In this document: positions 1-12,342 of the stretch, piece after piece
Position numbering within the stretch: the stretch's first letter is position 1
Layout of the letters: each line of letters opens with the position of its first letter
NCBI GenBank assembly: GCA_013368325.1
Contig: JAACJK010000110.1
Coordinates: forward strand, 1,364,001-1,428,000
DNA length: 64,000 bases
DNA from: Ephemerocybe angulata
Taxonomy: Eukaryota > Basidiomycota > Agaricomycetes > Agaricales > Psathyrellaceae
Reading direction: 5' to 3'
Program-made: the position numbers and the translations under genes
The notes under the pieces: generated by a model
Seen by the model: the letters and a program-made list of their open reading frames with translations, nothing else
The model's database searches: none
What the model was told of the DNA's origin: nothing

Positions 1-1
1 C

Positions 2-1535
2 ATAAAAGCCAGCAAGCCGAGTACGAGGCGCCGCATCGTGACCGCTATCGTCGAGAGGCCCATGCGGATTGTAGGGTCCGTTCAGGCGGATAGGGCGAAT
101 CTCGTTTTGGCTGCGGCGGACAGCGTCGATGTGTTATGCTTATTTGCCTCCAAGGTCGCGTACGACGCGACTCTTTTGCCTATTTTCCTGCGCCGGAACT
201 TGTGGGGCGAGCTTGGGTCTGCTGTATGTGCTCTCGCGGATATGGCAGCGAAGGGTAGAAGCTCGGATCGCGCGGCATGTTGGCAGGTCCTTGCCCGGTC
301 TATTGCTGCTATAACGGGTGGTATAGACTTGGTGGTTCATGGCACGTCCGTCGATACCGCCAGCTTGGGTGAGATGCTGTGCCCGTTCCTTGAGCCTGGA
401 GTGTTGCCTCGCGCTGTTGAGGGTATCAAGTTCCTCAAGGGCGATCCTGAGGCACTGGGGTGGCTTAGTAGGTCTTTTCAGGACGTGGCACCGTATTGCA
501 CCATATCGAGGATTGCGCAGGCGGCTCTTCGGTGTCCGGCGTTTGGGGAGGAGGGCTGGGACATGGCCCATTTTACCATTTCGAGGGCGGTGGAATCTGG
601 CTTCTCCGCTTTCAAAGCACGCGATGGGATAGCTGTCAATATGTGCGGTAATATCAAGGTAAGGAGATTGTATTCCTTTGATAACTGCAATTGAAAGCAT
701 CCTGATCGTTTATGGACTGCAGCACTTACGACCTTGCGAATCGAACCACGCAGGAGAGTATTCTAGCCTTAGAAAATGTGGAAGCTGCGAAAGTGTTGTG
801 TATTGCTCTCTCGAGTGTCAGAGGGAAGATTGGGATAACGGCCACAGGGTAGAATGCGCCTCCCTCCTCAAATTGGGTGAAGGTGCTTAACATTCGTTCT
901 CTCCGAGTCGCACCGCCAATGAGCCGTACGTACCATGACTTACTTTCCTTTTATCTCAGGTCATAAATTCACGTCCCCAAGCACGCTCGAGATTCGAAGA
1001 GATCAGCTCGTTTATCTGGAGCACCTTGCGAACAAACGACTACCGCCCGCATTCGCCCAAGATGGGAGCCTCCCTGCCCATCCTTACACAGTCGCACTGT
1101 TCAATGCCACGCGTCCTGACGGCATAACATATGACATACAGCACCGTATGGACATCCACGCCCAGGCAATATGGGGTCCCATCGACGGGCCGTGGAGCGA
1201 GCGCGTTGGGCGTTGTGTCTTGCACGCCGTCAAGGATCCAAAGTCTTTCACGATTGTGGAAGGGATCTTCGAATTCAACTTCTCCGTGGCATCTTATGTG
1301 CTCGCCGAGATGCGGTATGATCCTGACGCCCCGAGTCCCAGGAAGTTTAGTGTTGTTAATAGCGTGTTCCGGCAAGGGTGAGTCGTGGTTGTCGGTTATC
1401 GGTGATGTACGCTGAACCTCAGGCCTCATTGCTTGTAGGCCTTTGTCGGCGGTCGATGAACTGGACCTAGCAGATGAGACCGACCTGGACCTGAGTTCTG
1501 CACTAGACTTCGAGGATTCTTCCGACTTTGAATAG
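2..1535 (+). CDS. MYND-finger protein, 5' end outside window
   Basis: Fungal MYND zinc-finger protein; the family is usually linked to protein-protein contacts, and no specific role is known to me. Exons as read: 2-658, 723-882, 960-1377, 1439-1535. The reading frame is open to the left edge, so the start lies outside. The 160-nt exon 2 carries the finger (CGSC, YCSLECQ, HRVEC give the Cys/His pattern). The N-terminal part is a helical, weakly hydrophobic domain shared with the interrupted gene at 5,099. The last exon encodes an acidic tail rich in Asp and Glu. All introns are GT-AG and 61-77 nt long. The four-exon pattern is shared with the gene at 5,099-14,060, and that gene still aligns to the first codons seen here, which confirms the frame. 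It is convergent with the minus-strand paralogue, with about 255 bp between the stop codons. Confidence 0.85.
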
Positions 1536-1790
1536 TTTTTAGGACCAGTCGGCTGAAGATATGTCGCAAGAAATGGCGACACGGTATATCTGGAACCATG
1601 GTGTACTTGCAGGCCTACAGACACGGTTCTATGTATTTGTTGTTGTACTGTCAGAGATGAGATCTCAATGAGATCTTTAAGTCTTGACCAAATTCGCGAT
1701 ATGTCTCGTGTACGCGTTGGGTTCAGACCGGTTATCGTAGATTATTATGTGGTATATGGTATGTATTCTTCGAAGCAGGAAACGGGATAT

Positions 1791-3857
1791 CTAGACGGTG
1801 TAGAAGTAACTGTGAATTGCTTCGTATCGTTCTCCTACCTTCTCCAGTTGAACCATGAGAAAAACACCGAAGTACCCAAGGAACAGGGATGCATGCACGA
1901 TCCGTAGTTCGGCGCCCGGCCGTAGACAAAGGTCCCTTGTACTCTCCAAACGCTTTGTTATCGGAACCGGCTGGGGAGAGCCACTTTCCTTCTTGCGTGT
2001 CAACCGTTCGCTCGCGGAGGTGGGAGAAGGTACGGCCGGCCCAAGGAAGGGTCCAAGATCATACCATGGGATGCCTTCTTCTGGATCGGGATCCTCCCCG
2101 AGCCGCCTCTCGAACTCCTCGAGCTCACGATTGAAAATCCATTCAAAGTAGGCAACGTGGTAGGCCCTTACTGATGGGGGATACCGATGTCGGCGTCCTT
2201 TCCTACCTGTGAAGACGTTAGAGCCATGGAAAACGGGTGGGTCAATCAATAGAACGTACAGAAGTATTCGACCCGGAGTCTACTGCACTCTGATTTGTGC
2301 ATCTCCGCCCAATCGTGCTCTTGGCATTGTACGGAGCAGTAGACTACCGTAGAGCAACCAGAACATTTCTTTGATCCCGAGCCGTCGGGGGATGCAGTAG
2401 GACGAAGCTGCTGCCCACACTGCGAGTAATCCGTCAGCGTGCTTCCAATGTGCGGTTTAGAACACATGTCCTCACCTTCTGGTTGTCGCAGAGATACGTC
2501 TTTCCCTTCATGAACGAGCTATAGATCCTGCCCATATCCTGGAACTTCTCGTAGAGAGCATCGCATGCATTCTTCAATGCCGGGTTCTGACATCGCTGTG
2601 CTAAACCCTCGATGCTTTCCGCCACCTCTTGAAGCCTTGAAATGACATGCGGGTGAATCGTCTGGGAACCTAGTATCTGAACGACTCTCTCAACCCTTTC
2701 CACGACTTCGGGGTCGTGTTCCACATTCTCAGGGAAGAGATCAAGAAGACGCCCGATGTACTCGACGAAGCCTCCATCCACCATTTCCCCGAAGTTATAG
2801 TCGACTCGGTTAGATGAGATGTCGATAGCTAGTGCCACGAGTCTGCGTGACGACTCCTCGAGGTACACAAAGGTGCCGTCAGTCCTCGAGGCTCCATCTG
2901 CAAGTGATACCCTAGTCGAGACGAGGTGTTTGAGATATTTTCTCTTCGCAAAGGCGCGCTCCACGGGCTGGTTATGAGACGCCGAGTGAAGGATGACGTC
3001 CATAGCGGAAGAGACGTAGTCAAGGGCATCGCTCCTAGAGGTTGATCCGTTGAGATGGTCCTCCTGAGCTTGGAGACATCGTCGAATGGTGACGGCGGTG
3101 AAGGTTCTGGCGAAATGAGGAAGTCGCGTCAGCTCCCGAAGCAAAAGCTCCCTCCCCTCCTCGTCGTTCAAGCACTCCCGCATGAGCTTAAGTATGAGGC
3201 ATCCAGCATTGGAGAAGAAAACCATTTTAAAACGCCCAGTAGACGTTTTGAAAGCCCATATCCGGATCACGAGCTTGCAGAAGGCGGTGGATGACCAGAG
3301 CGCCCTCGCGATACGAGGGTGCATGCCGTGAGTCACAGCCAAAATACCGGCCCAGTGGACAAACGCAGCGCCCTCCTCGACCTCTCCAGTCAGCCGAACG
3401 TTGAGATCTTCACGCTGGAGATAGTGGGTGATCCATTGGCAGGTCCCGTCGATGGATTGAACATACGAATCCAGTTCTTCCGACATAAGGCTTGGGTCGC
3501 GGTCGAATTCCTTCGCAATGTCGTTTAAGATAGAGAGACAGTGCATCGCTCTGTTGCTGTCGAGCCGGTTCGAGGCAGAGTACCAGGGATTTTCCGCAGT
3601 GAACCTCGTAAGTGGCTCAGGATCCAGAAACTTGAAAGCCATTCTGATGACTCGTCGAGTGCACTTATCGGACCCCTTCGAGATGATGAGAGCAACCCTT
3701 CTGAGACTACAGTCGCATCCACCCTCCGCAGCCTCGAGAAGCTGAATGGGATCTGAGGCTCAGTATTCGTTGACCTTTTAAGCTAGTTGCCGCTCACCTT
3801 GGGTGTCAGTCTACTCCCTGTTGCCACACGACACACGTCGGCATTGCAGCTAGGCAT
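1791..3857 (-). CDS. MYND-finger protein, complete paralogue
   Basis: Complete minus-strand MYND gene of about 633 aa. Exons as read: 3857-3798 (20 codons), 3741-2476, 2419-2260, 2206-1791. The first exon starts MPSCNAD. I chose it because the frame stays open upstream of the long exon to a CAG acceptor, and a GTGAGC donor follows a short ATG exon. The interrupted gene at 5,099 begins with a short exon at the matching place. The MYND finger sits in a 160-nt exon of the same length as in the neighbour gene (CGQQ, CSGC, YCSVQCQ, HKSEC). The C-terminal exon ends with a hydrophobic stretch near FLGYFGVFLMVQL, which the other two paralogues lack. It is divergent from the 5,099 gene across a 1.2-kb spacer. 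The function is unknown. Confidence 0.82.
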
Positions 3858-5098
3858 TATTGAGGCTTGGTAGTTGCAACGGTACTTCCTCCAGGGCTTC
3901 GCAGATTTGAAGAACAGTGATGCGGTAGTGGAGAATGGGACGGGTAGCCTTTGGTGGTGGGAGTGGAAGAAAGATGAAAGGAGCCGACGCTGTTCCCTGG
4001 TTCCAACTGGTGCCGCGTTGCGCTTGTTTGGTTCATATTTAGGGCTTCATTGTCCTGGCCCCTGTTTTCTGGCTGTGCGCCCAACGTTTCCCGTGTCGTA
4101 GTGTTCGTGGAATAGAGTAACCCGATAGTATTTTGTGCATCGTTCCTCATTGAGCCTCGGGGAACCGTTTAACGAAAGTCAAAATTAGGGCGCTAATCTT
4201 GACAGCTAGAAGTAATATGAGCGCCAATCACACTTTAAATTACTCCGAATGAATAGAGACGAAGCAACGAATGTCCTAGACTAAGCAGTGGTTGTGCAGC
4301 TATACCATTGCCTCAGAAGTATGTATAATATATGTACACCTTATAAAGTACTACACTATCCTCATCGTATGGTGCACACCCTGGAGCTGTTGGAAAAAGT
4401 GAGCGCAAATTAGGAACTTGCGTCGATCTCTCAGTTTCCTCCAAGGGCCATGATTTTCCAATACAGCTATGTCCTAATCGACGTTCTCGATGTGGCTTGG
4501 TTTTTTCGTGGGTCGCTGTATACACGTTTTGGACAGACCACATCCCGTGGTGGGCGTATGATACACCTGAAGGCTGGGCGCCTAAATCTTGGGGGGCGCC
4601 ATATACAAAAGGTGGCCGTCCGCTCCAAGCCGCTCCACTTCGGCACCCGGGATAACGGATGGGCGGTACTCGGATTGCTTGAAAGAAGCATGAATAGTGG
4701 CACCTTCAAGCACCCCAGAGATGGGACCTTGCAGTGGTGACCGGAATCTTGATCTTATCTTATCGGAGTTGAGGCCGGATGTTATCTTATCTCATTTCCA
4801 TCATGTCAAGATTGGGAAATTCCAAATATGATTCTGTCAACGCTTCCACGTCGAACCAGTCTTTCACTGAACGTTCACGTACATCCATATCCAAAGGGAT
4901 CATAGCCCATCCAATCGTCGGAATCCCAGGTGAATTCCACACTCATCTTCGTCACAGGGCCTCTTTCCCTGGCTGCACAGTGCCGACAGGAGAACGCATG
5001 GCCCTGAACATCATCTCGCTGACCTTGATCTCACGGAGCTCTCAATTTAGATGCGAGCCGCAGGAACATGGCGTGAGCCACCAGATATCTCCCTCAGA
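3858..5098. promoter_or_regulatory. Divergent spacer between two MYND genes
   Basis: About 1.24 kb between the start of the minus-strand MYND gene and the start of the interrupted plus-strand one, so it should hold both promoters. It is moderately AT-rich around 4,180-4,350, with several TATA-like strings (for example near 4,321-4,335). I see no convincing gene. Short open frames on both strands lack a family match, an intron pattern or a shared frame with the paralogues. Confidence 0.4.
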
Positions 5099-6146
5099 AT
5101 GAAGCCACGAGTGCGGCAAGTACGTCTATTCCCAAAGCCGGTATCGGATCCCTTGACGCCCATCCCTTTCCTTTCGTATCCGTAGCTCCTGGATGCTGTC
5201 ATTAGCTCCGAAGCCCTAGGGCCGCGTCACCTGGCTCTTCAGAACTACCTTATACAGGAGGGGGACTTGTCGTCTCTGAAGGCCGTTCTTGCACACCTCA
5301 ACGCGGATACGATTCCAAGGACAGGATCGGAATTCATCCCCCGTGAGCCCCTTGCTCGGGGTGCACTCCAATCCGCGCTTAAAGCACTGAGTGACCTCGT
5401 CGCGATTATGTCTTCACTACGACTCGTGAACGGATCTGAGCAGCAGCCGTATCTCCAAGCGCAATGCTTCGGCATTATCGCTGACCGCTGGTCAGGTATA
5501 ATGGAATGGCTCGTGTTTCTTGTTATCCACGGTCAAAATACTCTCCAGGTTGGTCGAGGGCCATCGGTCGCTGCGCTATTCCTTTATCAAGCATTCCGAG
5601 ATCCCATTCCGTGCCGAGACGAGCTGATGCACCACCCAGCTACTGCCCAATTTATCCTGCTTCTCCTGCTTCGACTCGACCCACGTACGGGAGGACACGT
5701 ATGCACATCCGAAGGCGGAAGCCCTTGCAATATTATCAAGCTTCTCGGGTTATTCCTTGACTCTGACGACGCTCTCGATGTTCTCTTGTCCCACATAAAG
5801 GCAAGGTCCCCGAAATTTCAACATCGCCTGATCTCTGCCATCGTCGCCCTGCCCAGGGATATAGCCTCGAAGGCTCGTGTCGACAGGACGGACCTCATCA
5901 TTTCTTCAGCGACGAGCTTGCGTACTCTCTGCCTCTTCGGTTCTAAAGTCATGAGAGATCCCACCCTGTCACGCAGGTTCCTCCACCGTAACCTCTTCGG
6001 CGAGCTCGGGATGGCTTTATTCACCCTCGCGGATATGGTCGACAGGAGCGTTATGCCAGGCCGCATGACATGCTGGGAGACCCTCACCAACTATATCAGT
6101 TCCATAACCGACCCCGTACACAAGTTCGTGCATTCGGAATCGAAAT

Positions 6147-6640
6147 TGTTACGACCTGGATGATCTATTTATTCTTTTCCTTTTTCTTTTCTTTTCTTTA
6201 TTTCTCATCTTTCATTTCTCTACTTTTCTATTATTACAAGACGTGTCTCGATCACGTGACACAGCACGTGCGATCACATGCACAGGTCACCTGTTACATC
6301 ACGGGACCAACACAGCATCAGTCAGCACCTCAGTCAGCATGACATCACATGCACAGCACTCGCACAGCTCTTCGACTCATACACGGTCATTCCTTACATA
6401 GCGTTCCACAGCTTCTGCACAGTATGTACAGCCTCGTATAGCCATAGTCACGTCACGGTCACGAAGCATAGCAGTATATAACCTAGGTAGACCTCACTGT
6501 ATTTCCCCAGTCTTTAGCTGGTCAATATCACGGCCTTGTCTACAAGTCTCTCGCCTTGATTCTCTCGCCTCTTCTCTCTCTCTCTCGTCTTCTGTCCTAA
6601 GTTAGGGTTAGCAGCGCACCAGACCGGTCGTTCGCTGACA
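6147..6640 (+). repeat. 5' LTR of gypsy element
   Basis: 494-bp direct terminal repeat, TG...CA. It begins with a T/C-rich tract, carries CACGTG-type palindromes near 6,255-6,270, and has a TATA box followed by a predicted transcription start. It is near-identical to 12326-12820. Confidence 0.95.
6475..6481 (+). promoter_or_regulatory. TATA box in gypsy 5' LTR
   Basis: TATATAA lies 34 bp upstream of 6509, where the sequence AGTCTTTAGCT begins. That spacing suits a start of transcription, and therefore of the R region, at about 6509, which is the position self-priming would need. Confidence 0.65.
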
Positions 6641-6642
6641 AT

Positions 6643-6653
6643 AGCTAAAGACT
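6643..6653 (+). other. Self-complementary primer site of gypsy element
   Basis: AGCTAAAGACT, two bases inside the 5' LTR end, is the exact reverse complement of AGTCTTTAGCT at 6509-6519 inside the LTR. No tRNA 3'-end complement (TGG...) follows the LTR. In Tf1/sushi elements the first bases of the RNA fold back on such a site and prime minus-strand synthesis. The same mechanism is inferred here. Confidence 0.75.
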
Positions 6654-7207
6654 TCCTTCGTCGCCGATCACCTCGATCCTCGACGCCATCACCACTCTCA
6701 ACAACCATCAAAACTTGCCCGCGCCTAGGCGTGTGTCCCCTTATTCCATTTTCACACTATCCTCTTTTATCCCAAGCAACACCCCTCTGTAGGAGGCAGC
6801 ACCTTGGAGAGCGCGAGACTTTAGGTCTTAAGCACGTAGCGTAGAAGCCCCACTGTGAGAGGCCCAGACTTCTGATCTTCCCCGTTCGTTGTGATCTTCG
6901 ATAACGGGAAGCTAAGAACCTGGTAACCGGTACTCAGAGCGATCAAGAGCTACGGCTCGGGCTTAGTTTACAAATTCCCCTTTTTACCCCTTTTCTCCTG
7001 CCCAATTAGGCCCTTTGTAGTTTGTCAACGGTCACTCTAGTCTACGTAGACACATTCCGTAAGAGCCGCCATCTCGGAGATAGCAACTCAATCTCCACGA
7101 CCTCAAGCAAATCGCATTGCGTAGACTGTACGGTATATCCTGCAGCCTGACGCATAGGATCGGACCGAGTATCCGCACAAGCAACCCCCTATCCCACATC
7201 ACCTACC

Positions 7208-8362
7208 ATGACAGAAGCCCTCCAAGCTGCCATGGCTACCCTGGCGTCGACTATGACCAATCTTGGAAGTATCGTCGCCTCCTTTGCAACAACCTTCGAC
7301 CGAAGCACCACACAACTCTCCACTGCAGCAACCAACCTTGCTGCAGCCTCCGACGAACAGGCTGTCCTCACCCAAAGACAGACCCAACTCGCCGAGGAAC
7401 TTGCCAAGCAACGAGCCACTTCTGCGCTTAAGAAACTGAAACCCGACCCCCCGAAAGAATTCAACGGAGCTCCTGAAAGAGAAGGAGGCTTCATTGCAGA
7501 ACTAGAAATGTACTACGACATCATGGAAGTCGACGACGCAAAGCAACGGATCATTTTCGCCCTTTCCAAGATCAAAGGAGGAACAAACGACATGGCTAGT
7601 CATTGGGCGGACAGCCAGAGAACTTTCATGAGGAACCACGAACCGACAGCCGACGAACCAACCTACTTCAAGAACTGGAAGCAATTCGTCGTTACGTTCA
7701 ACAGCCACTTCGTCATCTAGAACGTCTCGGAAGCCGCCATCGACAAGATGCGCACCCTGGTCCAAGGCAGCTCCACCTGCGAAGAGTATACTATCCTCTT
7801 CCAGGGATACTCGACCCAGTCTGGATATAACGAACCGGCCATGCTTGCCGAGTACAAGCGAGGACTGAACAAGGCACTCAGGGATAAGATCTACGGACTG
7901 ATCCCGATGCCTACGACACTGGACGATTGGGCCAAGAAGGCATGCACCCTGGACAGACAGTTCCGCCTATCAAAAGGGGAACGAAACAACGAACAGACCA
8001 CCCAAAGGAGATGGACTCCAAGGGAGAACAATCGACCCATGCACTACGCCACAACCCCGGCTCGCGACCCCAACGCCATGGACATAGATCGCAATCGCTC
8101 TCCTCTCATCTGCTACACTTGTGGGAAACCCGGTCACCGATCCGACTCCTGCAGGCAGGCTGTACCCGATGTCAGCTGCGCCTACTGTAAGGCCAAAGGA
8201 CACAAGATTGCCGACTGCAAGTCCCCCAACAAGAAGCCCTTTGCCCCATTCGCCAAAGACACCACTGCCCCTCCCCAGTACACCCGCGTCAATGACTTCG
8301 ACCTTTCCGCTATGCCCGAATCCGAAATTGAGGCCCTCAAAGCCAAGTTGAAGGATTTTTAA
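7208..8362 (+). pseudogene. gag: gypsy gag with one internal stop
   Basis: Gag reading frame, starting MTEALQAAM. One TAG at 7718-7720 interrupts an otherwise continuous frame that resumes at once and ends in KLKDF at 8362. A coiled, Ala/Thr-rich N-terminus is followed by a retrotransposon Gag core and a CCHC knuckle at about 8,110-8,155 (CYTCGKPGHRSDSC: C-x2-C-x4-H-x4-C). A second Cys/His cluster follows (CAYC, GHKIADC). Its role would be particle formation and RNA binding. The stop follows FVI and is a single-base lesion. Pol begins 32 nt downstream in another frame. Confidence 0.88.
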
Positions 8363-8394
8363 AGGGACCACTCGAACGCCCAAGCGAGCTGGTC

Positions 8395-11300
8395 ATGGAC
8401 TCTCAGATTCTGATACCCGACGTAATATGCCCCATCCCCAATAAATTATATTTCGACGAAGAATCAGAGAACCAGGGCAGATTTAAAGGAAAGAAAGGAA
8501 AACCGGGAACGGCAGAATGGGTCGCACAGCGACTTGATGATAGCCCCGATCGAGCAGTAGGACTTCTTCTTGCATGGACACATCACAAGAAGGTCCGAGA
8601 AGTAGGAGATGAACTCGTTGCCAAACTCCGAAAGCTCACAGACACCGAAGTAGTAGAAGCACTGAACGGTCTTGCAACTCCCAAACAATACATAAGGAGT
8701 TTAAGGACGGACAGACAGCTTACAGCCAACATTGTCACAAGCACGCGCGATGATAAGCGAAGCTTCTCTATCGAAGGTCTTATCGATTGTGGGTCTACCG
8801 GAAGTTGTATCGATGCTGCATTCGTCAAAGAAGAAGGGATCAACACGCGACAGCTACCCCTTCCTATACCAGTCTATAACGCTGATGGAAGTCCAAACAA
8901 TAACGGACCCATTACCGAAGTAGTGGAACTCTTCATCAAAATCAAGGACCACACGGAACGCATTGAGCTAGCTGTTTCGAACCTTGACAAGTCGAAGATC
9001 TTCCTAGGAATGGACTGGCTGGAGAAGCACAACCCCTCTATCGATTGGCAGAAGAAAGAGATCTTATTCAACCGATGCCCCCTCGAATGCACGCCGCTCA
9101 TAACTGGTGACCCCGAATCAGACGAGATCAAATGGGAAGAGATCGAGGTTGGAGATCGACTGCTAGCCATCGATATCCAAGGAGAGATCAAGATAAGGGC
9201 TTTCCAAACCACTGCCTCTAAAATTGCCGAAACCAAACACAAGGCAACCAAAGAGCGCACATTTGAAGAAGTAGTCCCGAAATGCTATCATGGCTTCAAG
9301 GACGTCTTCTCAAAGGAAGCCTTTGATGAACTCCCTCCAAGGCGAGCATGGGATCATGCGATCGAACTCATACCCGGAGCGGAAGTAATGGACAGTCGAA
9401 TCTATCCCCTGAACCCAGAAGAGCAGAAGCAACTAGATGCCTTCCTGGAAGAAAACCTCAAATCAGGAAGGATCAGACCATCAAAGTCACCGATGGGAGC
9501 ACCCCTCTTCTTTGTCAAAAAGAAAGATGGTACTCTACAACCTGTCCAAGACTACAGACGGCTGAATGAGATTACGATCACCAATCAATATCCCCTTCCA
9601 CTCATCCAAGAACTCATCGACAAACTCCAAGGAGCGCGGTACTATTCCAAGATCGACATCCGATGGGGGTTCAATAATGTCCGAATCAAAGAAGGAGATG
9701 AATGGAAAGCAGCCTTCCGCACTAACCGTGGGCTGTTTGAACCCCTCGTCATGTTCTTCGGTCTCAAGAACTCACCCGCCACATTCCAGACCATGATGAA
9801 TGCACTCTTCCGAGATCTCATCAACGATGGACACGTTGTCATCTACATGGACGACATCCTGATCTTTACCGACACTCTGGAGGAACATCGGAAACTAGTC
9901 ACCAAAGTTCTGGAAAGGCTACGGCGATACAAGCTATTTGCCAAACCCGACAAGTGCTCCTTTGAACAAACGGAAGTCGAATACCTTGGAGTCATTGTCT
10001 CCCACAACAAAGTTCGCATGAATCCAGAAAAGGTCAAAGCCATCAGAGACTGGCCAGCTCCGACATCCATCAAAGGAGTCCAACAGTTCTTGGGATTCGC
10101 CAACTTCTACCGAAGATTCATCGAAGGGTTTGGAGGACTAGCGAGACAGCTCTCGGGACTCACGGGAAAGAAGGAATGGGAGTGGGGAAAGGAGCAAGAG
10201 GAAGCCTTCAAGGAGATAAAACGGAGAATCACGACGGCACCTGTACTTACCATGCCCAACGACAAAGGGAAATTCCGAATCGAATGTGATGCATCAGACT
10301 TCGCCATCGGTGCCATCCTATCACAGCAACAGCTAGATGGGAAATGGAAACCAATTGCATTCTTGTCGCATGCCCTTAACCCAATGGAGCGGAACTACGA
10401 AATCTACGATAAGGAGTTACTTGCCATCATGACCGGACTATCTGAATGGAGACAATACCTGCTTGGAGCTGAGGAAATCTTCGAATGTTACACAGACCAC
10501 AAGAACCTTAGCTACTTTAGGAAACCCCAGAAGCTCAACCGGAGACAGGCAAGATGGACCACCGAGATGCAGGACTACAACTTCACACTCCACCACCGCC
10601 CTGGGAAAACCATGGCCAAGGCAGATGCTCTATCTAGACGAGATGGTCATGACAAAGGAGAACGGGACAACGAGAACGTCACAGTCCTGAAATCTGAGTG
10701 GTTCCGAGCGCTCTCGATTGAAACAGACCAAGATGTCATGCGACGGATCTTGAAGGTGTGCAGGAATAGGGACAAGTCGGTAGAAAAAGCGCTCTCACAG
10801 AAGGAAGATGGATGGGAAGAAACGGAAGATGGCATCATCACCTGGAAAGGACGGATTTACGTACCAGTAGACAAGAAGCTGCGGGAAGAAATCATCAGAC
10901 AACACCATGACGCCCCCACCGCCGGACACCCGGGACAGTACAAAACCCGAGAACTCATCACTCGAAACTACTGGTGGCCCAGGATCCAGGACTCAATCCG
11001 ACGATACGTAGAAGGATGTGAAGCCTGTCAAAGGACAAAACCCAAACGCACTTCCCCAGCAGCCCCATTAGTCCCAAACGAGATTCCGTCCAGACCCTGG
11101 GAAATTGTCTCTATCGATATGATCGGACCACTACCCGAGTCCAACGGGAGTAATGCCATACTCGTAATTGTCGACAGATTCTCCAAGAAGATCGAAGCCA
11201 TACCCACAACCACTGAGCTGACATCTAAAGGAGTAGCCGAACTATACAGGGACTATGTTTTCCGACACCACGGTCTTCCCCAAAAGGTCATCAGCGATCG

Positions 11301-12342
11301 AGGAACCCAGTTCGTCTCCAACTTCATGACAGATCTACTTCTTCTTCTGGGAATAAAGCACAACTGATCCACTGCATTCCACCCACAAACCGATGGACAA
11401 ACCGAGCGGATCAACCAAGAGCTTGAACAGTATCTCCGACTCTTCATCAGCGAACGACAGGATGATTGGGCAGAATGGCTTCCATTAGCAGTCTTCTCGT
11501 ACAACGACAAGGTCCACTCTGCAACAGGCTACTCCCCATTCTTCCTCAACTCCGGACAACACCCTTGGAAAGGAAAGGAAGCCCGGACACGTGTAAAGTC
11601 AGAGCCTGCGCAACAGTTTGCCGAGCGAATGAAGCAAGTACACGAGGATGCCCGTTCCAGCCTCAAGGCAGCAGCTGAGAAAATGAAGGAGAACTACGAC
11701 CGACATCGCCGAGATGCCATAGACTACAAACCTGGTGACAAGGTTTACCTCGAAGGAACCAACATCTCGATCACTCGTCCTTCTCGGAAACTCTCGGATA
11801 AACATTATGGTCCATTCCCCATTATCAAGAAGATCGGGCAATCTGCTTACCAACTCCAACTCCCTCCGAAATGGAAATCCATCCACCCTGTCTTGAACGA
11901 ATCACTCCTAACTCCGTTCAAAAAGCCCGAATTCCCCTCTCAACAGAAACCACCGCCACCACCACCTGTTGACGAAACAGAGGAACGATACGAAGTTGAA
12001 GCTATCCACGACTCAAAGTTCATCAGAGGGAAGCTCCATTACCTCGTTGAGTGGGCTGGATACCCCGAGGAAGAACGAACATGGGAACCAGAACGGAATG
12101 TTGACAACGCAGCGGACGCTATAGCTGACTTCCACCGAAAACATCCGAGTGCACCAAGACGGATCCAACCACACCAACTCCGCTTTATCCCCTACGAGAA
12201 CCTTACCGAGAACAAGAGAGCGATCTTTGACTGGACAGATGGGAAACTGAAGGAAATCCGACACTACCGAGCGAGGGGGAGAGAGGCTGAAATCGTCGAG
12301 GACGACGAAGCTAAAGGGGGGTTGATGTTACGACCTGGATGA
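8395..12342 (+). pseudogene. pol: gypsy pol: PR-RT-RH-IN-chromodomain, one stop
   Basis: Single pol frame from ATG 8395 to the TGA at 12340-12342, which lies 17 bases inside the 3' LTR. Domains in order: aspartic protease (IDCGSTG, about 8,785), reverse transcriptase with YMDD at about 9,845, RNase H (ECDASDFAIGA, about 10,285), and integrase with the HHCC finger (HH...CEACQ, 10,900-11,030). The integrase DDE core follows (SIDMIG, SDRGTQF, QTERINQ), then a chromodomain at about 11,980-12,150 (LVEWAGYPEEERTWEP). One TGA at 11365-11367 falls inside the integrase core just before STAFHPQTDG. The codon looks like CGA changed to TGA at a CpG. Without it the polyprotein would be complete. Confidence 0.9.

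Noticed and set aside
6540..6600. CT-rich run in the LTR as a separate microsatellite locus
   Set aside because: Part of the LTR in both copies, so not an independent feature.
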